DNA of 64,000 nucleotides from Chryseobacterium viscerum (lineage in GTDB: Bacteria > Bacteroidota > Bacteroidia > Flavobacteriales > Weeksellaceae). Position 1 is the first letter of the stretch. Each line of letters begins with the position of its first letter. Below are positions 35,601 to 45,055 of this stretch, one piece after another. The translations under genes were made by a program, and so were the position numbers. Location: positions 153,407 to 217,406 of the forward strand of contig NZ_PPEG02000011.1 of the NCBI RefSeq assembly GCF_002899945.2. The letters are read 5' to 3'. The notes under the pieces are model-generated. The model was not told the origin of the DNA. It did no database searches and saw only the letters and a program-made list of their open reading frames with translations.

Positions 35601-38600
35601 AAGATGAAGATTTTTTTTATGAGATAAATGATGACATTTCTGTAGTTGAAGGAAATAAAAATGAACTTATTGTTTTCACAAACAGTAAGGATACGCTTTC
35701 ATTCTTGGAGCTTCTTCAATTGAGCAAGCAAGTCAATAATAGAACATTGATTACCCTCAATTCAGGTTCAAATACCAAAAAGTTTGTAAATAGATACCAG
35801 AATTATGATGGTAAAATGTTTCTTTGTCTTACCGGGGATAGAACGGGAAATGAAATAACCAGAAAAATTCTTACAGAATTTAATGGCAAAAATATCAAAG
35901 ACGTTCGTCCGTTGTATAAAATCTCTGAAAATGGGAATCAAGACCTAAGCGAATATTTAGACAATAAACTCAATCGTCAAGATAAAAATACTAATTTAGT
36001 TGAACCAAAAATTTCTGAAAATGAAAGCAATGCAATTGAATCCGGAACAACATCCGATTCTCAGCAAGTGGGAAACGGAACACTTGAATACAACACTGGA
36101 GAACTTAGCCCTAAGATCCAATCCGGGCAAAACGGAAGTTACGGAAGCGGACAAGCATTGGGCAGCAACAATGCTGGAAATGGACTTGCAGGCACAGAGC
36201 GGAGCAATTTGGGAAAACGAGACCGAGGAAGAGGATCCTATGGCGACTCACAACAGAACGATGATGAAAAAAATGAGGGAAGAGAACATTCGTTGGGCGG
36301 AATCGTATCCGGGAGAATTGTATCCGATAGAGGAAGATCCGATGGAAGAATTACAGAAGGAAGACCTTCCGAGATAAGTGGAAATTCTACAAACAATGTA
36401 GAATTAGATACTTTAATTTCAAAATATAAAGGTCAAAAAATGACCAATGATCAAGTTGCAGAAGTGGTTTCCGCAGCTTGTTTTGTTTCCGAAAATCACA
36501 AGGTTAATCTCAAAGAAAGCCTTAAAATTACCGATGATTTAAAAGAGATCTGCAACCAATTCCAAAGTGGCGGAACCGCTAAAGAAGGACGAGGAATTTT
36601 AGATGAATATTATACTCAGGATAAAATTGTTGATGCAGTCCGCAATTTAATCAAAGACCATTTCAAAACCCTCAATGAAATTTCGGTTTTAGAACCCAGC
36701 GTAGGAACTGGGAATTTCATCTATGCCACTAACGAATTATCTGTAAATTCTAAAATTACAGGTTTTGAAATCAACGAAACCACAGCAAAAATTGCTAAAC
36801 TTTTACATCCCGAAGCTGACATTAATCTTCGTTCGTTTGAAACTGAATTTATTGATGATCGAGGTAATAGAAAAGACTCAAAAGATTTTTCAGAAAAGTA
36901 TGATTTGGTCATTGGGAATCCGCCTTATGGCGAACATCGGGGATTTTACAAAGGATTGGGCGAAGAACCGAAAATTTCAAAGTATGAAGATTATTTTGTT
37001 AAACGGTCATTAGATTCTTTGAAACCCAACGGCGTTTTGGCTATGGTTCTTCCATCAGGTTGGCTCAACCGACAAAGCAATTTGAAAAATGCCAATATTT
37101 TGGAAGGTTTCCGCTTGCCCAACGGTGCTTTTGCAGGAACACAAATAGGAACCGACATTATCATTCTAAGAAAAAACACTCAAAATATCTCTTCTGATAT
37201 CTCTAATTATTTCGATAATAACCCAGCAAGAATCTTGGGGGAAACTCAAAAGAAAACCAACCGTTTCGGGCGTTTGGAAAACTATATCCACGGAAATTTA
37301 GATGAAGCTTTATTTAAGATTGAACAGTTTAAAAATAGGAAAGAAACCCAGCGGATCGGAAATCTGTTTGAAGATATGTTTTTAGAGGAAGAACCTAAAG
37401 TTGAAAACAAAGTTCCTGTAACCCAAAAAGGAAATGCAGAAATCGAAGATTCTGCTAGGATTGAAAACCAAAATAAAAATAAAGTAAATGTAACGGAAAT
37501 TCAAGAAAAAATTGAATTGGTACTTTCTAAACTCAATAACATCAAGTTTAAATCTCCCGCAATTACGAATGAAATTAGCAAGTATCAAAAACTACGCGAA
37601 GATCTAATCACAAAGCCAACATCGTTTTCGGAGGAAAAATTAAAGGATCTTATTGAAAAAAGTGATAGAATAATTTCCATTCACAATACGAGAGTCGGGA
37701 AGGAATATGAACTTCAAACAAAACCGGGACTAAAGAAAGGTATTTTAAAATATCAGTTCTCCAAACAGGATGAAATTGTCAATACTTCCTTGCAAAATAG
37801 CTCTGATATTACCAAAGAACAAATTGAAGCATTCAGAGATACCTCTTATCACGGCATATTAAATAATCTTGGAAAGCATTATCAATTTGCGAACTTCATT
37901 AATGGAAACTGGGTTCACGATTTTTATTACACTGAAGGAAATGTTTATGCAAAATTAGAACAGTTAGAGCGAGATTTCGCAGATAAGAATTCAGTTGGTG
38001 GAACAGAAAACCAATACGAAAAACAAAAAGCATTACTAGAAAAAGCATTACCAAAAACGAAATCGCTGGATGAGATTTATATCAGCCCGAATCACGAATT
38101 CGTACACAAATTTGAGTTAGGTCAAGTAGAAAAAGACCAATATAATCAAGTTACAAAACGTACCGAATCAGTTATCGTAGATTACAATCTTGCCGAAAGA
38201 TTCAAAGATTTTGTAGGCACTTTGTCAAGTGAAGCGTTTGCGGGTTCTTCAGCTTGGGAAGTGCGAAGCTTTGTAGATAACGAAACGGTTACAGGAAGCG
38301 ATAAAGAGCGGAATGCTTTAGTTAGAGAAAGACGAAAAGCTGCTGCGAATGACTTGTTCTACAAGTTTGTTAGGGAAGAACTTTCCGATGATATTAGAAC
38401 TCGTTTCGTAAAAGATTTTAACCGCAATTACAATAACATCCACGTTCCGGATTATTCTAAATTCCCATTGTTTTCAAGAATCTATCTGCATTTTAAAGGT
38501 CAGGAATTGCGTTTGACCGAAGTTCAGAAAGCTGGAATCGGAAGACAAACTACAAAAGGAGTAGGCCTCTTAGCGCACGAAGTGGGTTTTGGCAAAACAT

Positions 38601-40816
38601 TATCAGGAATCCTTTCAATGCACGAAGCAATGGAGAGAGGAAATGCGAAAAGACCAATCATTGTTGTCCCGAATGACAGTATTTTGAAACAATGGTTGGA
38701 AACGATTTTTGAAACCGTTCCCAATGCTAAAGTTAATGTTTTAGGGAATTTGGGGAAAGATTATGATCTTTCAAAATTTGACAACAAAGACGGAGAAATT
38801 ACGATCGTTACTTATGAAGGTTTTAATAATATCGGGTTTTCATCAGAAATAACCGAAGAACTTTCTTCAAAATTCAGCTACATCTCTACAAGCGAACTGA
38901 AAGGTGTTACCAATACGGAAAGGGACATCCAAATTGAACTTCAGAAAGAAAAGGAGATTGAGGGAAAAATGAAGCGTGGAAAGATCTATGATTGGGAAGA
39001 TTTTGGATTCGACCATTTGACTTACGATGAAGTTCACAATGCGAATCATATAGTAGGAAAAGTAAAAATTGAAGACCGAAGATTTGCTTCAGATTTTAGA
39101 AGCCAAAACCAACAGACCTCCAAATTAGGAATCAATACATGGATGGCTGCGCAATACATTCAAGACAAAAATGATGGCAGAAATGTAACACTACTTTCCG
39201 CAACACCCTTTACCAACAAGCCTTTGGAATATTATTCCATTCTTTCTTTAATAGCAAATAAACGTTTGGAAGAATCGGGATATTTCAACGTTAATACATT
39301 CTTCGAGACCTTTATGGAAGCGGATAATGATATGGAAATTGACGCAAAAGGAGATGTGAAGTTTAAAGCCAATGTCCGGAGATTTAAAAACAATTCGCTG
39401 TTTCAGCAATTACTTTCGGAATTCATTGATATAAAAGGAGAAGAAGATAATCCTGAATTGATTCGTCCCAACAAAATCAACAAAGAGTATAAAATTGAGC
39501 AGAATGATCTGAAAAAAGAACAATATGACTTACTCAATGAAAATTTTAGTGAAACAGAAAAAGGAGCAATTCTAACGCATATTCTTAATGCAAGATTAAT
39601 TGCGATTTCGCCGTATCTATCACCATATTATGATGATGAAGAGCCTTCTCTAAAAGAATTTGTAGAAAATTCTCCGAAGCTGAAACAGACGATGGATTTA
39701 ATTTATCAGAATAAAAAAGATCTTCCAGAATCCGGACAAATCATTTATTCTGAATTGGCGGTAGCTCAATTTCCGAAATTAAAAGAATATCTCATTTCAG
39801 AAATTGGTTACAAACCCGAAGAAATCGGAATTATTACCGGAGCTACCAGTAAAAATCAAAGAATTGCTGTTCAAAATGATTTTAATGAAGGAAAAATAAA
39901 AGTAGTTATTGGTAGTGAAGCCATTCAGGAAGGAATGAACCTTCAGGAGAATACAACGGATGTATATATGCTAACATTACCCTACAATTTCACTTCTTTG
40001 CGACAGGTGGAAGGACGGGCGTGGAGGCAAGGAAATAAAAACGAAAATGTGAGAATCAATTTTATGCTGACGAATGACAGTATTGATGTTTTTATGCTTC
40101 AAAAACTGCAATCCAAACAGGCCAGATATTTAGAAGCGATGAAAAAAGGAGCCGATGTTTTGGATATTTCGGATATCAGTACACAAGAGCTTAAAACGTC
40201 TATCATTACAAATCCGGAAACCAGAGCCAATATTGAAATCGAATTGATAAAAAAAAGGATTGAAAGTGAGAAAAATAAACATTTGGCCGATAGTGCTTTT
40301 GTTTTGAGAAAGTATGAAGACTTCTTGAAAGTGAAGGAACTGGTGACCAAAGCTGAGCATTCATATAATAGAATTGAAGGCTATTCAAAAAGTGGCGATG
40401 GAAATTCTGAATATTGGGCAACCCAATTGCAATCTTATCAAAAAACAATCGATCTGCATAAAACTCAAGTTCAAGAAGTAATTGAAAATCTCGCTGCAAA
40501 AGGGGTTAATGTTGCCGAAATTGCGAAGCAAACTAAAGCTGCTGAAGAGAAGATTTCTGAAATGGATAAAAAGTTGGAAGAACTACCCGAAACGAAAGAG
40601 AATCTAATAGCAAAATATAAAATTGAAAAACAGAATAATTCCAACAACTCGAAGACTGACTTCAAATCAGAACGAGCAGCCGAAAACAAAATGATTTTCA
40701 AATTAGATAATGAAGCTTCAATTACATCTTCTAAACCTGAGAATTTATTGAATTATTTAAATATAATGAGAGAAGGCGAAAATTATGAAAATTCATATTT
40801 AGGTAAAAGGCGATAA
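35597..40816 (+). CDS. Large protein: Toprim-like domain, N6-adenine methyltransferase, SF2 helicase
   Basis: 1739 aa with a GTG start. Residues about 40-125 look like a degenerate Toprim fold (FLCLTGDRTGNEI where DxD would be). A DNA methylase domain follows with LEPSVGTGNF (366-374) and NPPY (441-444). The C-terminal half is a SF2 helicase: GFGKT (997-1001), DEVH (1144-1147), SATPF (1201-1205) and QVEGRAWRQG (1470-1479). This layout resembles phage P1 DarB-type antirestriction proteins and similar ICE-borne proteins. It may modify or protect the element in a new host. Nuclease motifs are not seen. Confidence 0.85.
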   Translation: MKDEDFFYEINDDISVVEGNKNELIVFTNSKDTLSFLELLQLSKQVNNRTLITLNSGSNTKKFVNRYQNYDGKMFLCLTGDRTGNEITRKILTEFNGKNIKDVRPLYKISENGNQDLSEYLDNKLNRQDKNTNLVEPKISENESNAIESGTTSDSQQVGNGTLEYNTGELSPKIQSGQNGSYGSGQALGSNNAGNGLAGTERSNLGKRDRGRGSYGDSQQNDDEKNEGREHSLGGIVSGRIVSDRGRSDGRITEGRPSEISGNSTNNVELDTLISKYKGQKMTNDQVAEVVSAACFVSENHKVNLKESLKITDDLKEICNQFQSGGTAKEGRGILDEYYTQDKIVDAVRNLIKDHFKTLNEISVLEPSVGTGNFIYATNELSVNSKITGFEINETTAKIAKLLHPEADINLRSFETEFIDDRGNRKDSKDFSEKYDLVIGNPPYGEHRGFYKGLGEEPKISKYEDYFVKRSLDSLKPNGVLAMVLPSGWLNRQSNLKNANILEGFRLPNGAFAGTQIGTDIIILRKNTQNISSDISNYFDNNPARILGETQKKTNRFGRLENYIHGNLDEALFKIEQFKNRKETQRIGNLFEDMFLEEEPKVENKVPVTQKGNAEIEDSARIENQNKNKVNVTEIQEKIELVLSKLNNIKFKSPAITNEISKYQKLREDLITKPTSFSEEKLKDLIEKSDRIISIHNTRVGKEYELQTKPGLKKGILKYQFSKQDEIVNTSLQNSSDITKEQIEAFRDTSYHGILNNLGKHYQFANFINGNWVHDFYYTEGNVYAKLEQLERDFADKNSVGGTENQYEKQKALLEKALPKTKSLDEIYISPNHEFVHKFELGQVEKDQYNQVTKRTESVIVDYNLAERFKDFVGTLSSEAFAGSSAWEVRSFVDNETVTGSDKERNALVRERRKAAANDLFYKFVREELSDDIRTRFVKDFNRNYNNIHVPDYSKFPLFSRIYLHFKGQELRLTEVQKAGIGRQTTKGVGLLAHEVGFGKTLSGILSMHEAMERGNAKRPIIVVPNDSILKQWLETIFETVPNAKVNVLGNLGKDYDLSKFDNKDGEITIVTYEGFNNIGFSSEITEELSSKFSYISTSELKGVTNTERDIQIELQKEKEIEGKMKRGKIYDWEDFGFDHLTYDEVHNANHIVGKVKIEDRRFASDFRSQNQQTSKLGINTWMAAQYIQDKNDGRNVTLLSATPFTNKPLEYYSILSLIANKRLEESGYFNVNTFFETFMEADNDMEIDAKGDVKFKANVRRFKNNSLFQQLLSEFIDIKGEEDNPELIRPNKINKEYKIEQNDLKKEQYDLLNENFSETEKGAILTHILNARLIAISPYLSPYYDDEEPSLKEFVENSPKLKQTMDLIYQNKKDLPESGQIIYSELAVAQFPKLKEYLISEIGYKPEEIGIITGATSKNQRIAVQNDFNEGKIKVVIGSEAIQEGMNLQENTTDVYMLTLPYNFTSLRQVEGRAWRQGNKNENVRINFMLTNDSIDVFMLQKLQSKQARYLEAMKKGADVLDISDISTQELKTSIITNPETRANIEIELIKKRIESEKNKHLADSAFVLRKYEDFLKVKELVTKAEHSYNRIEGYSKSGDGNSEYWATQLQSYQKTIDLHKTQVQEVIENLAAKGVNVAEIAKQTKAAEEKISEMDKKLEELPETKENLIAKYKIEKQNNSNNSKTDFKSERAAENKMIFKLDNEASITSSKPENLLNYLNIMREGENYENSYLGKRR

Positions 40817-40886
40817 AAGTTAACTAAGTTTTTAATAATTTTTGAGTTGTCCTTTGATTAGCTAATATAGTTAGGTCTTACCAAAA

Positions 40887-41063
40887 ATGATTACTTGCCG
40901 AGCAGATTTTACTTGCAAAGACTTCTATGATGAGGTTCATGCTATCCACTACAAAAGATTAGAAAACGCGTTGTTATCTAATCTTTTTGGAATTAAGATG
41001 ATATCAGATTGTAGAACACTTTCTCCTAGCCTTAAATGCAGCTATTTTAAAAGATTAAAATAA
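40887..41063 (+). CDS. Possible small ORF, weakly supported
   Basis: 58 aa beginning MITCRADFTCKDFYDEVHAI. It has a fairly natural composition but no known motif and no clear ribosome-binding signal. It is the only open stretch I see in the 508-base gap between the large protein and the 73-aa gene; the rest of that gap is AT-rich without recognisable signals. Confidence 0.25.
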   Translation: MITCRADFTCKDFYDEVHAIHYKRLENALLSNLFGIKMISDCRTLSPSLKCSYFKRLK

Positions 41064-41324
41064 ATACATAGTTACAACACAATTCGTTCACTATTTAATC
41101 CAAACAAATACTTTTTAGCCCAAAATCAGTGTTTATCTATTTTTAATAATCTAGATTACTCTTGAATAGCCTCCCGCACCAAATCCATATAGTTTTATTC
41201 AAAAATATTATAGATTTTTATTGAATAATAGCACCGACAATTCTATTTCTTAAACTAATAAATCATCAGTGATAGTAGTAAGTTGAAATTGAGTTTAAAA
41301 GATTTCAGGTAGTAAAGATTAACA

Positions 41325-41546
41325 ATGGCTAAAAGGGAAATAATAAAATATCCGATTACTGAAAGCTCAAATAAATTTGAGTTGGAGTCGGTTATGAAAT
41401 TTCAAGAATTGCCATTAAATGTAGCTATAAAAATGCTAAAGGATTCAGGCACTATCGTTTCAGACGACGAGGCTGCTGAAATTTTACTATTTTTTCATAC
41501 ACTCGTTAAAATTACCATCAAGGAGTTTTTATCACCTGAAGATTAA
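41325..41546 (+). CDS. Small hypothetical protein upstream of recombinase
   Basis: 73 aa, no known motif. It has a helical end (EILLFFHTLVKITIKEFL) and lies 88 bases before the recombinase. A similar small gene sits in front of many Flavobacteriia recombinase genes, in my recollection, and might be a recombination directionality factor, but nothing here shows that. Confidence 0.5.
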   Translation: MAKREIIKYPITESSNKFELESVMKFQELPLNVAIKMLKDSGTIVSDDEAAEILLFFHTLVKITIKEFLSPED

Positions 41547-41634
41547 TTCGTACTTTAGTGACTACAAAGTATTTAAATCTTACATTATTCTATTCTTGTA
41601 AAGGTTCTCTTATTTCACTTTTAAATAAAAAATT

Positions 41635-43209
41635 ATGAAAGTTGCTGATTTATATATTCGCGTGTCAACTGACGAACAAGCAGATAAAGGGTATTCACAA
41701 CGTGATCAGGAAGAGCGTTTACGCAAACATTGTTCTTCTCTGAACATAACGATTGACAAAATTATTTATGAAGATCATTCTGCCAAAACTTTTGAGAGGC
41801 CTGAATGGAAAAAATACCTTTTTAGTATTAGAAAAGGAAGAGGTTCTAGACAAAACAAATTCTTATTTTTCACAAAATGGGATCGATTTAGCCGTAATAC
41901 CAGTGAGGCTTATCAGATGATATCCAACCTTAATAAATTGTGTATTACGCCTCAGGCTATTGAACAACCGTTAGATTTACGTGTACCCGAAAATAAACTT
42001 TTGTTAGCAATATATTTATCAACGCCTGAGGTGGAAAATGACAGGAGAGCATTGAATGTGACGTATGGGATGAGAAGAGCGATTAAAGAGGGTAGAATGA
42101 TGGGTATCGCTCCATATGGCTATATTAACAGATGTACACAGGACGGCCGTAAGTATGTAGCGGTTAAAGAACCTGAAGCAACAAACATGATATGGGCCTT
42201 TAAGCAGGTGGCGAAAGGACATCTGCCTACAGCAGTTATTTTAAAAGAAATGAACAGGAGAGAAGGCAGAAAGCTGACGAAAAATTCATTTATGGATGGT
42301 TTGAGAAATATAGCGTACTGCGGAAAATTATTTCTAAAGGCATATAACGATGAGGAGGAAAAAATTGTTGAAGGAAAACATGAAGCACTGATCTCTGAAG
42401 AACTTTTCATGAAAGTTCAAAGGGTTCTTCATCGTAAAAGTAATAAGGATGCTTTCTTACCAGCAGGAAGGATAATAAATGAAGAACGTTATCCTTTGAG
42501 GGGATTACTATTATGCCCACAATGCAATAAAACTCTTACTGCCAGTAGTGCTAAGGGAAGAAGCAAGCATTACTATTATTACCATTGTACAACCTCATGT
42601 GGTTTCAGGCATAATTCTGAAATAGTTAATGATCTTTTTGTCGAAGAATTATCAAAATTTAGATTCAGCATCGGTGCTGAGAAAATATTGAAAACAATTT
42701 TAGAACAGAACTTTTCAATAGCTTCAAATGGTCTAAATGATGAGAGAAAGGTTTTGCAAAATAAACTTAATGCTATTGAAGGAAGAATTGACAAAGCAAG
42801 AGATATGTATCTTGAAGATAAATTGGATGAAGAAGATTTTAAGAGAATTAAAATGAAGTATAAAGTGGAAATTGAAGATATCAACTTTAAATTAAATTCA
42901 TTAAAAAATTCTGGTCATACTGATGATATTGAGAAGAAGATGACTCAAGCATTAAATGCCATTGTCAACATCTCTGAAAGATATAATAACGCAAGTACAA
43001 TTGACAAGCGCGCAATTGTTGGTTTGATATATCCTGAAAAGTTAACTTTCGACGGTGAGTATTTTCAAACCACAAAAATCAACAGTTTAGCTGGCAATAT
43101 CGCCTTGATTAACAAAGAGTTAGGAAATAAAAAAAACCGACAAAGAAGTGAAAAAACTTCAAATGTCGGTCTTGTGACCTCGACAGGATTCAAACCTGTA
43201 ACCTTCTGA
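41635..43209 (+). CDS. Large serine recombinase (integrase) of the element
   Basis: 524 aa. The N-terminal resolvase domain has YIRVSTDEQ with the nucleophile Ser11, followed by YEDHSAKTFERPEWKKYL and GRMMGIAPYGYI of the recombinase domain. A zinc ribbon holds CPQC (Cys294, Cys297) and CTTSC (Cys318, Cys322), and a coiled coil follows. The last residues, TSTGFKPVTF, are read from the reverse strand of the tRNA-Arg gene, which marks the attachment site. It would integrate and excise the element, aided by a directionality factor not identified here. Confidence 0.9.
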   Translation: MKVADLYIRVSTDEQADKGYSQRDQEERLRKHCSSLNITIDKIIYEDHSAKTFERPEWKKYLFSIRKGRGSRQNKFLFFTKWDRFSRNTSEAYQMISNLNKLCITPQAIEQPLDLRVPENKLLLAIYLSTPEVENDRRALNVTYGMRRAIKEGRMMGIAPYGYINRCTQDGRKYVAVKEPEATNMIWAFKQVAKGHLPTAVILKEMNRREGRKLTKNSFMDGLRNIAYCGKLFLKAYNDEEEKIVEGKHEALISEELFMKVQRVLHRKSNKDAFLPAGRIINEERYPLRGLLLCPQCNKTLTASSAKGRSKHYYYYHCTTSCGFRHNSEIVNDLFVEELSKFRFSIGAEKILKTILEQNFSIASNGLNDERKVLQNKLNAIEGRIDKARDMYLEDKLDEEDFKRIKMKYKVEIEDINFKLNSLKNSGHTDDIEKKMTQALNAIVNISERYNNASTIDKRAIVGLIYPEKLTFDGEYFQTTKINSLAGNIALINKELGNKKNRQRSEKTSNVGLVTSTGFKPVTF

Positions 43210-43248
43210 GCCGTAATCAGATGCGCTATTCAGTTGCGCCACGAGGCC
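43175..43248 (-). tRNA. tRNA-Arg(ACG)
   Basis: The minus strand folds as a 74-base tRNA: acceptor GGCCTCG/CGAGGTC with one G-U, D-arm stem GCGC/GCGC, anticodon arm TCTGA-TTACGGC-TCAGA giving anticodon ACG, and T-arm ACAGG-TTTGAAT-CCTGT. CCA is not encoded, as is usual in this phylum. The 3' 35 bases overlap the end of the recombinase gene (tail to tail), so this is the attachment site of the element. Confidence 0.92.
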
Positions 43249-43276
43249 TTGTGTTACCTTGTTGTTTAAAGGTTTG

Positions 43277-43284
43277 CAAATATA
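43277..43284 (-). promoter_or_regulatory. -7 box of the tRNA-Arg promoter (candidate)
   Basis: TATATTTG on the minus strand fits the Bacteroidetes -7 consensus TAnnTTTG and lies 28 bases upstream of the tRNA 5' end. A TTTC sequence about 19 bases further up stands for a weak -33. This shares its region with the plus-strand gene starting at 43309. Confidence 0.4.
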
Positions 43285-43308
43285 GCACTTTTTTCCGTTC
43301 TTTGAAAG

Positions 43309-44355
43309 ATGAAACAGAAAATTTTACTTTTATTTACGGTATTTTCGCTAATAGCCTGTAAAAGAGAATCAAAAATTTCGTCCTCAGATTGGACAAATAT
43401 CTCAGGTCGTACCCAATTTAAGGAACATGATGGAGTCTTGGAGCTAAAATCCGGGAATTTCACTTATAATTTTAAGCAAAATCAAACTCCTTTTAAGAAA
43501 ATAATTCTGCTGAATGCAAGTATGGCTGGGTATATTTCAGAGTTGGGAGCGGAAAATTTGATCATAGGGGTTTCAAGTCCGGAATATATTTATTCGGAAA
43601 AAATACTGAGTCTGCTTAAAGAAGGGAAAATCCAGAATGTAGGAAGCGAGCAGAAATATGATGTGGAAAAGATCATCTCCATGAAACCGGATGCTATTTT
43701 TACCAATCATATTGCCAGTTTTGACAATACTTATGAACTGTTGAAAAATAACGGAATTCAGGTTATATTCCTGGATGAATATATGGAACAGCAGCCATTA
43801 GAAAAAACGGCTTATATCAAACTTTTTGGAGAATTTTTAGGAAAAGAAAAAGAGGCAGAAGCTAAATATCAGGAAGTTGAGAAAAACTATAGTGAGCTGA
43901 AAAAACTGGCTTCAACAGCAAAAGAAAAACCGGTTGTCCTGGCTAATGAAATGTATGGAGATGTGTGGTATCTTCCGGGTGGAAATACTTCCGTTGCTCA
44001 TTATATTTCTGATGCCAATGCCAATTATATCATGAAGGATAATAAAGATGAAAAAGCTTTGACAATGAGCTTTGAGGAAGTCTATGCAAAAGCAGGGGGT
44101 GTTCAGTATTGGGTGAATGCAGGAAGCCATACTTCCAAAAAAGAAATGCTGGGCATGAATCCTTTCTATGGGAAGCTTGATGTCTTCAATAAAGGAAAAA
44201 TATACACTATTGCAGGAAAAGAGAAGCTGAAAGCGAATGATTTCTTCGAAAGTGGCGTGGTAAGAGCAGATTTGATCCTTAAAGATTACATTAAGATCTT
44301 CCATCCAGAGCTTTTACCCGATTATCAGCTTACTTATATGAAAGAATTGCAGTAA
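43309..44355 (+). CDS. ABC transporter substrate-binding lipoprotein, BtuF/FecB-like
   Basis: 348 aa. Lipoprotein signal MKQKILLLFTVFSLIACKR with lipobox IAC. The body has IILLNASMAGYISELGAENL and the long-helix spacing of TroA/BtuF-type periplasmic binding proteins, used for siderophores, heme or cobalamin. Permease and ATPase genes are not next to it, so the ligand stays open. It is the first chromosomal gene outside the element. Confidence 0.75.
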   Translation: MKQKILLLFTVFSLIACKRESKISSSDWTNISGRTQFKEHDGVLELKSGNFTYNFKQNQTPFKKIILLNASMAGYISELGAENLIIGVSSPEYIYSEKILSLLKEGKIQNVGSEQKYDVEKIISMKPDAIFTNHIASFDNTYELLKNNGIQVIFLDEYMEQQPLEKTAYIKLFGEFLGKEKEAEAKYQEVEKNYSELKKLASTAKEKPVVLANEMYGDVWYLPGGNTSVAHYISDANANYIMKDNKDEKALTMSFEEVYAKAGGVQYWVNAGSHTSKKEMLGMNPFYGKLDVFNKGKIYTIAGKEKLKANDFFESGVVRADLILKDYIKIFHPELLPDYQLTYMKELQ

Positions 44356-44397
44356 CTCATACTATTTGCTTATTTTTGCCTTTCCTTTTTATAGATT

Positions 44398-45042
44398 ATG
44401 TGGAAAAAAATTAAACAGCTTATCTTCATCGTTCTTGTTCTGAATGTTGTTTTTATTATATGGGGTAGATTTTTTAATCCTCCTATAACGATTACCCAGA
44501 TAGGAGGGCTTTTTGAATACGGAAAACTACACAGAGATTATATTTCCTATGACGAGATGGGAAGCAATGTGAAAAAGGCTGTGATAGCCTCTGAAGATCA
44601 GAAATTCTTTGATCATGACGGTTTCGATTATACAGCCATCGAAAAAGCCATGAAATATAATGAGAAAGGCAAAAAAGTAAGAGGGGGAAGCACGATTTCC
44701 CAGCAGACTGCTAAAAATGTTTTTCTTTGGCAGGGAAGAAGCTGGGTGAGAAAAGGACTGGAAGCAGTCTATACTTTTATCATCGAAAAAGTGTGGAGCA
44801 AAGATATTATCCTTGAAAGATACCTGAATTCCATTGAAATGGGGCAGGGAGTATTTGGGGTAGAAGCCGCTGCGCAATATTATTTTGGAAAACCATCTAA
44901 AGATCTAAGTGCTTCAGATGCAGCCTGGATTGCTGCTGTATTGCCTAATCCAAAGAAATATGATCCTAAAAATCCATCTCCCTATTTGAGAAAGAAACAT
45001 AATTGGATTATGAGACAGATGAGGAATGTGAGTTTGAAATAG
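44398..45042 (+). CDS. mtgA: Monofunctional peptidoglycan glycosyltransferase
   Basis: 214 aa. One N-terminal membrane segment (LIFIVLVLNVVFIIWGRF), then the GT51 transglycosylase domain with VIASEDQKFFDHDGFD (catalytic Glu66), RGGSTISQQTAKN and IEKVWSKDIILERYLNSIE. It polymerizes lipid II into glycan strands and lacks a transpeptidase domain, the usual MtgA arrangement. It is 13 bases before the next gene. Confidence 0.9.
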   Translation: MWKKIKQLIFIVLVLNVVFIIWGRFFNPPITITQIGGLFEYGKLHRDYISYDEMGSNVKKAVIASEDQKFFDHDGFDYTAIEKAMKYNEKGKKVRGGSTISQQTAKNVFLWQGRSWVRKGLEAVYTFIIEKVWSKDIILERYLNSIEMGQGVFGVEAAAQYYFGKPSKDLSASDAAWIAAVLPNPKKYDPKNPSPYLRKKHNWIMRQMRNVSLK

Positions 45043-45055
45043 TATCTTTGTACTA

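Larger units (their letters stand above)
1..43209. mobile_element. Integrative and conjugative element, right end in tRNA-Arg, left end outside window
   Basis: Contiguous replication, mobilization, type IV secretion and site-specific recombination genes run from the left edge to the tRNA-Arg gene at 43175-43248. The recombinase CDS (41635-43209) ends inside that tRNA, which fixes the right boundary within about 35 bases. I looked for a second copy of the tRNA 3' sequence (core cctcgacaggattcaaacc) at the left and saw none, so the left att site is probably upstream of the window. The rep/iteron, primase, ssb and ParA genes give it a plasmid-like maintenance module. Calling it an ICE rather than an integrated plasmid is a matter of definition. 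Confidence 0.85.
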
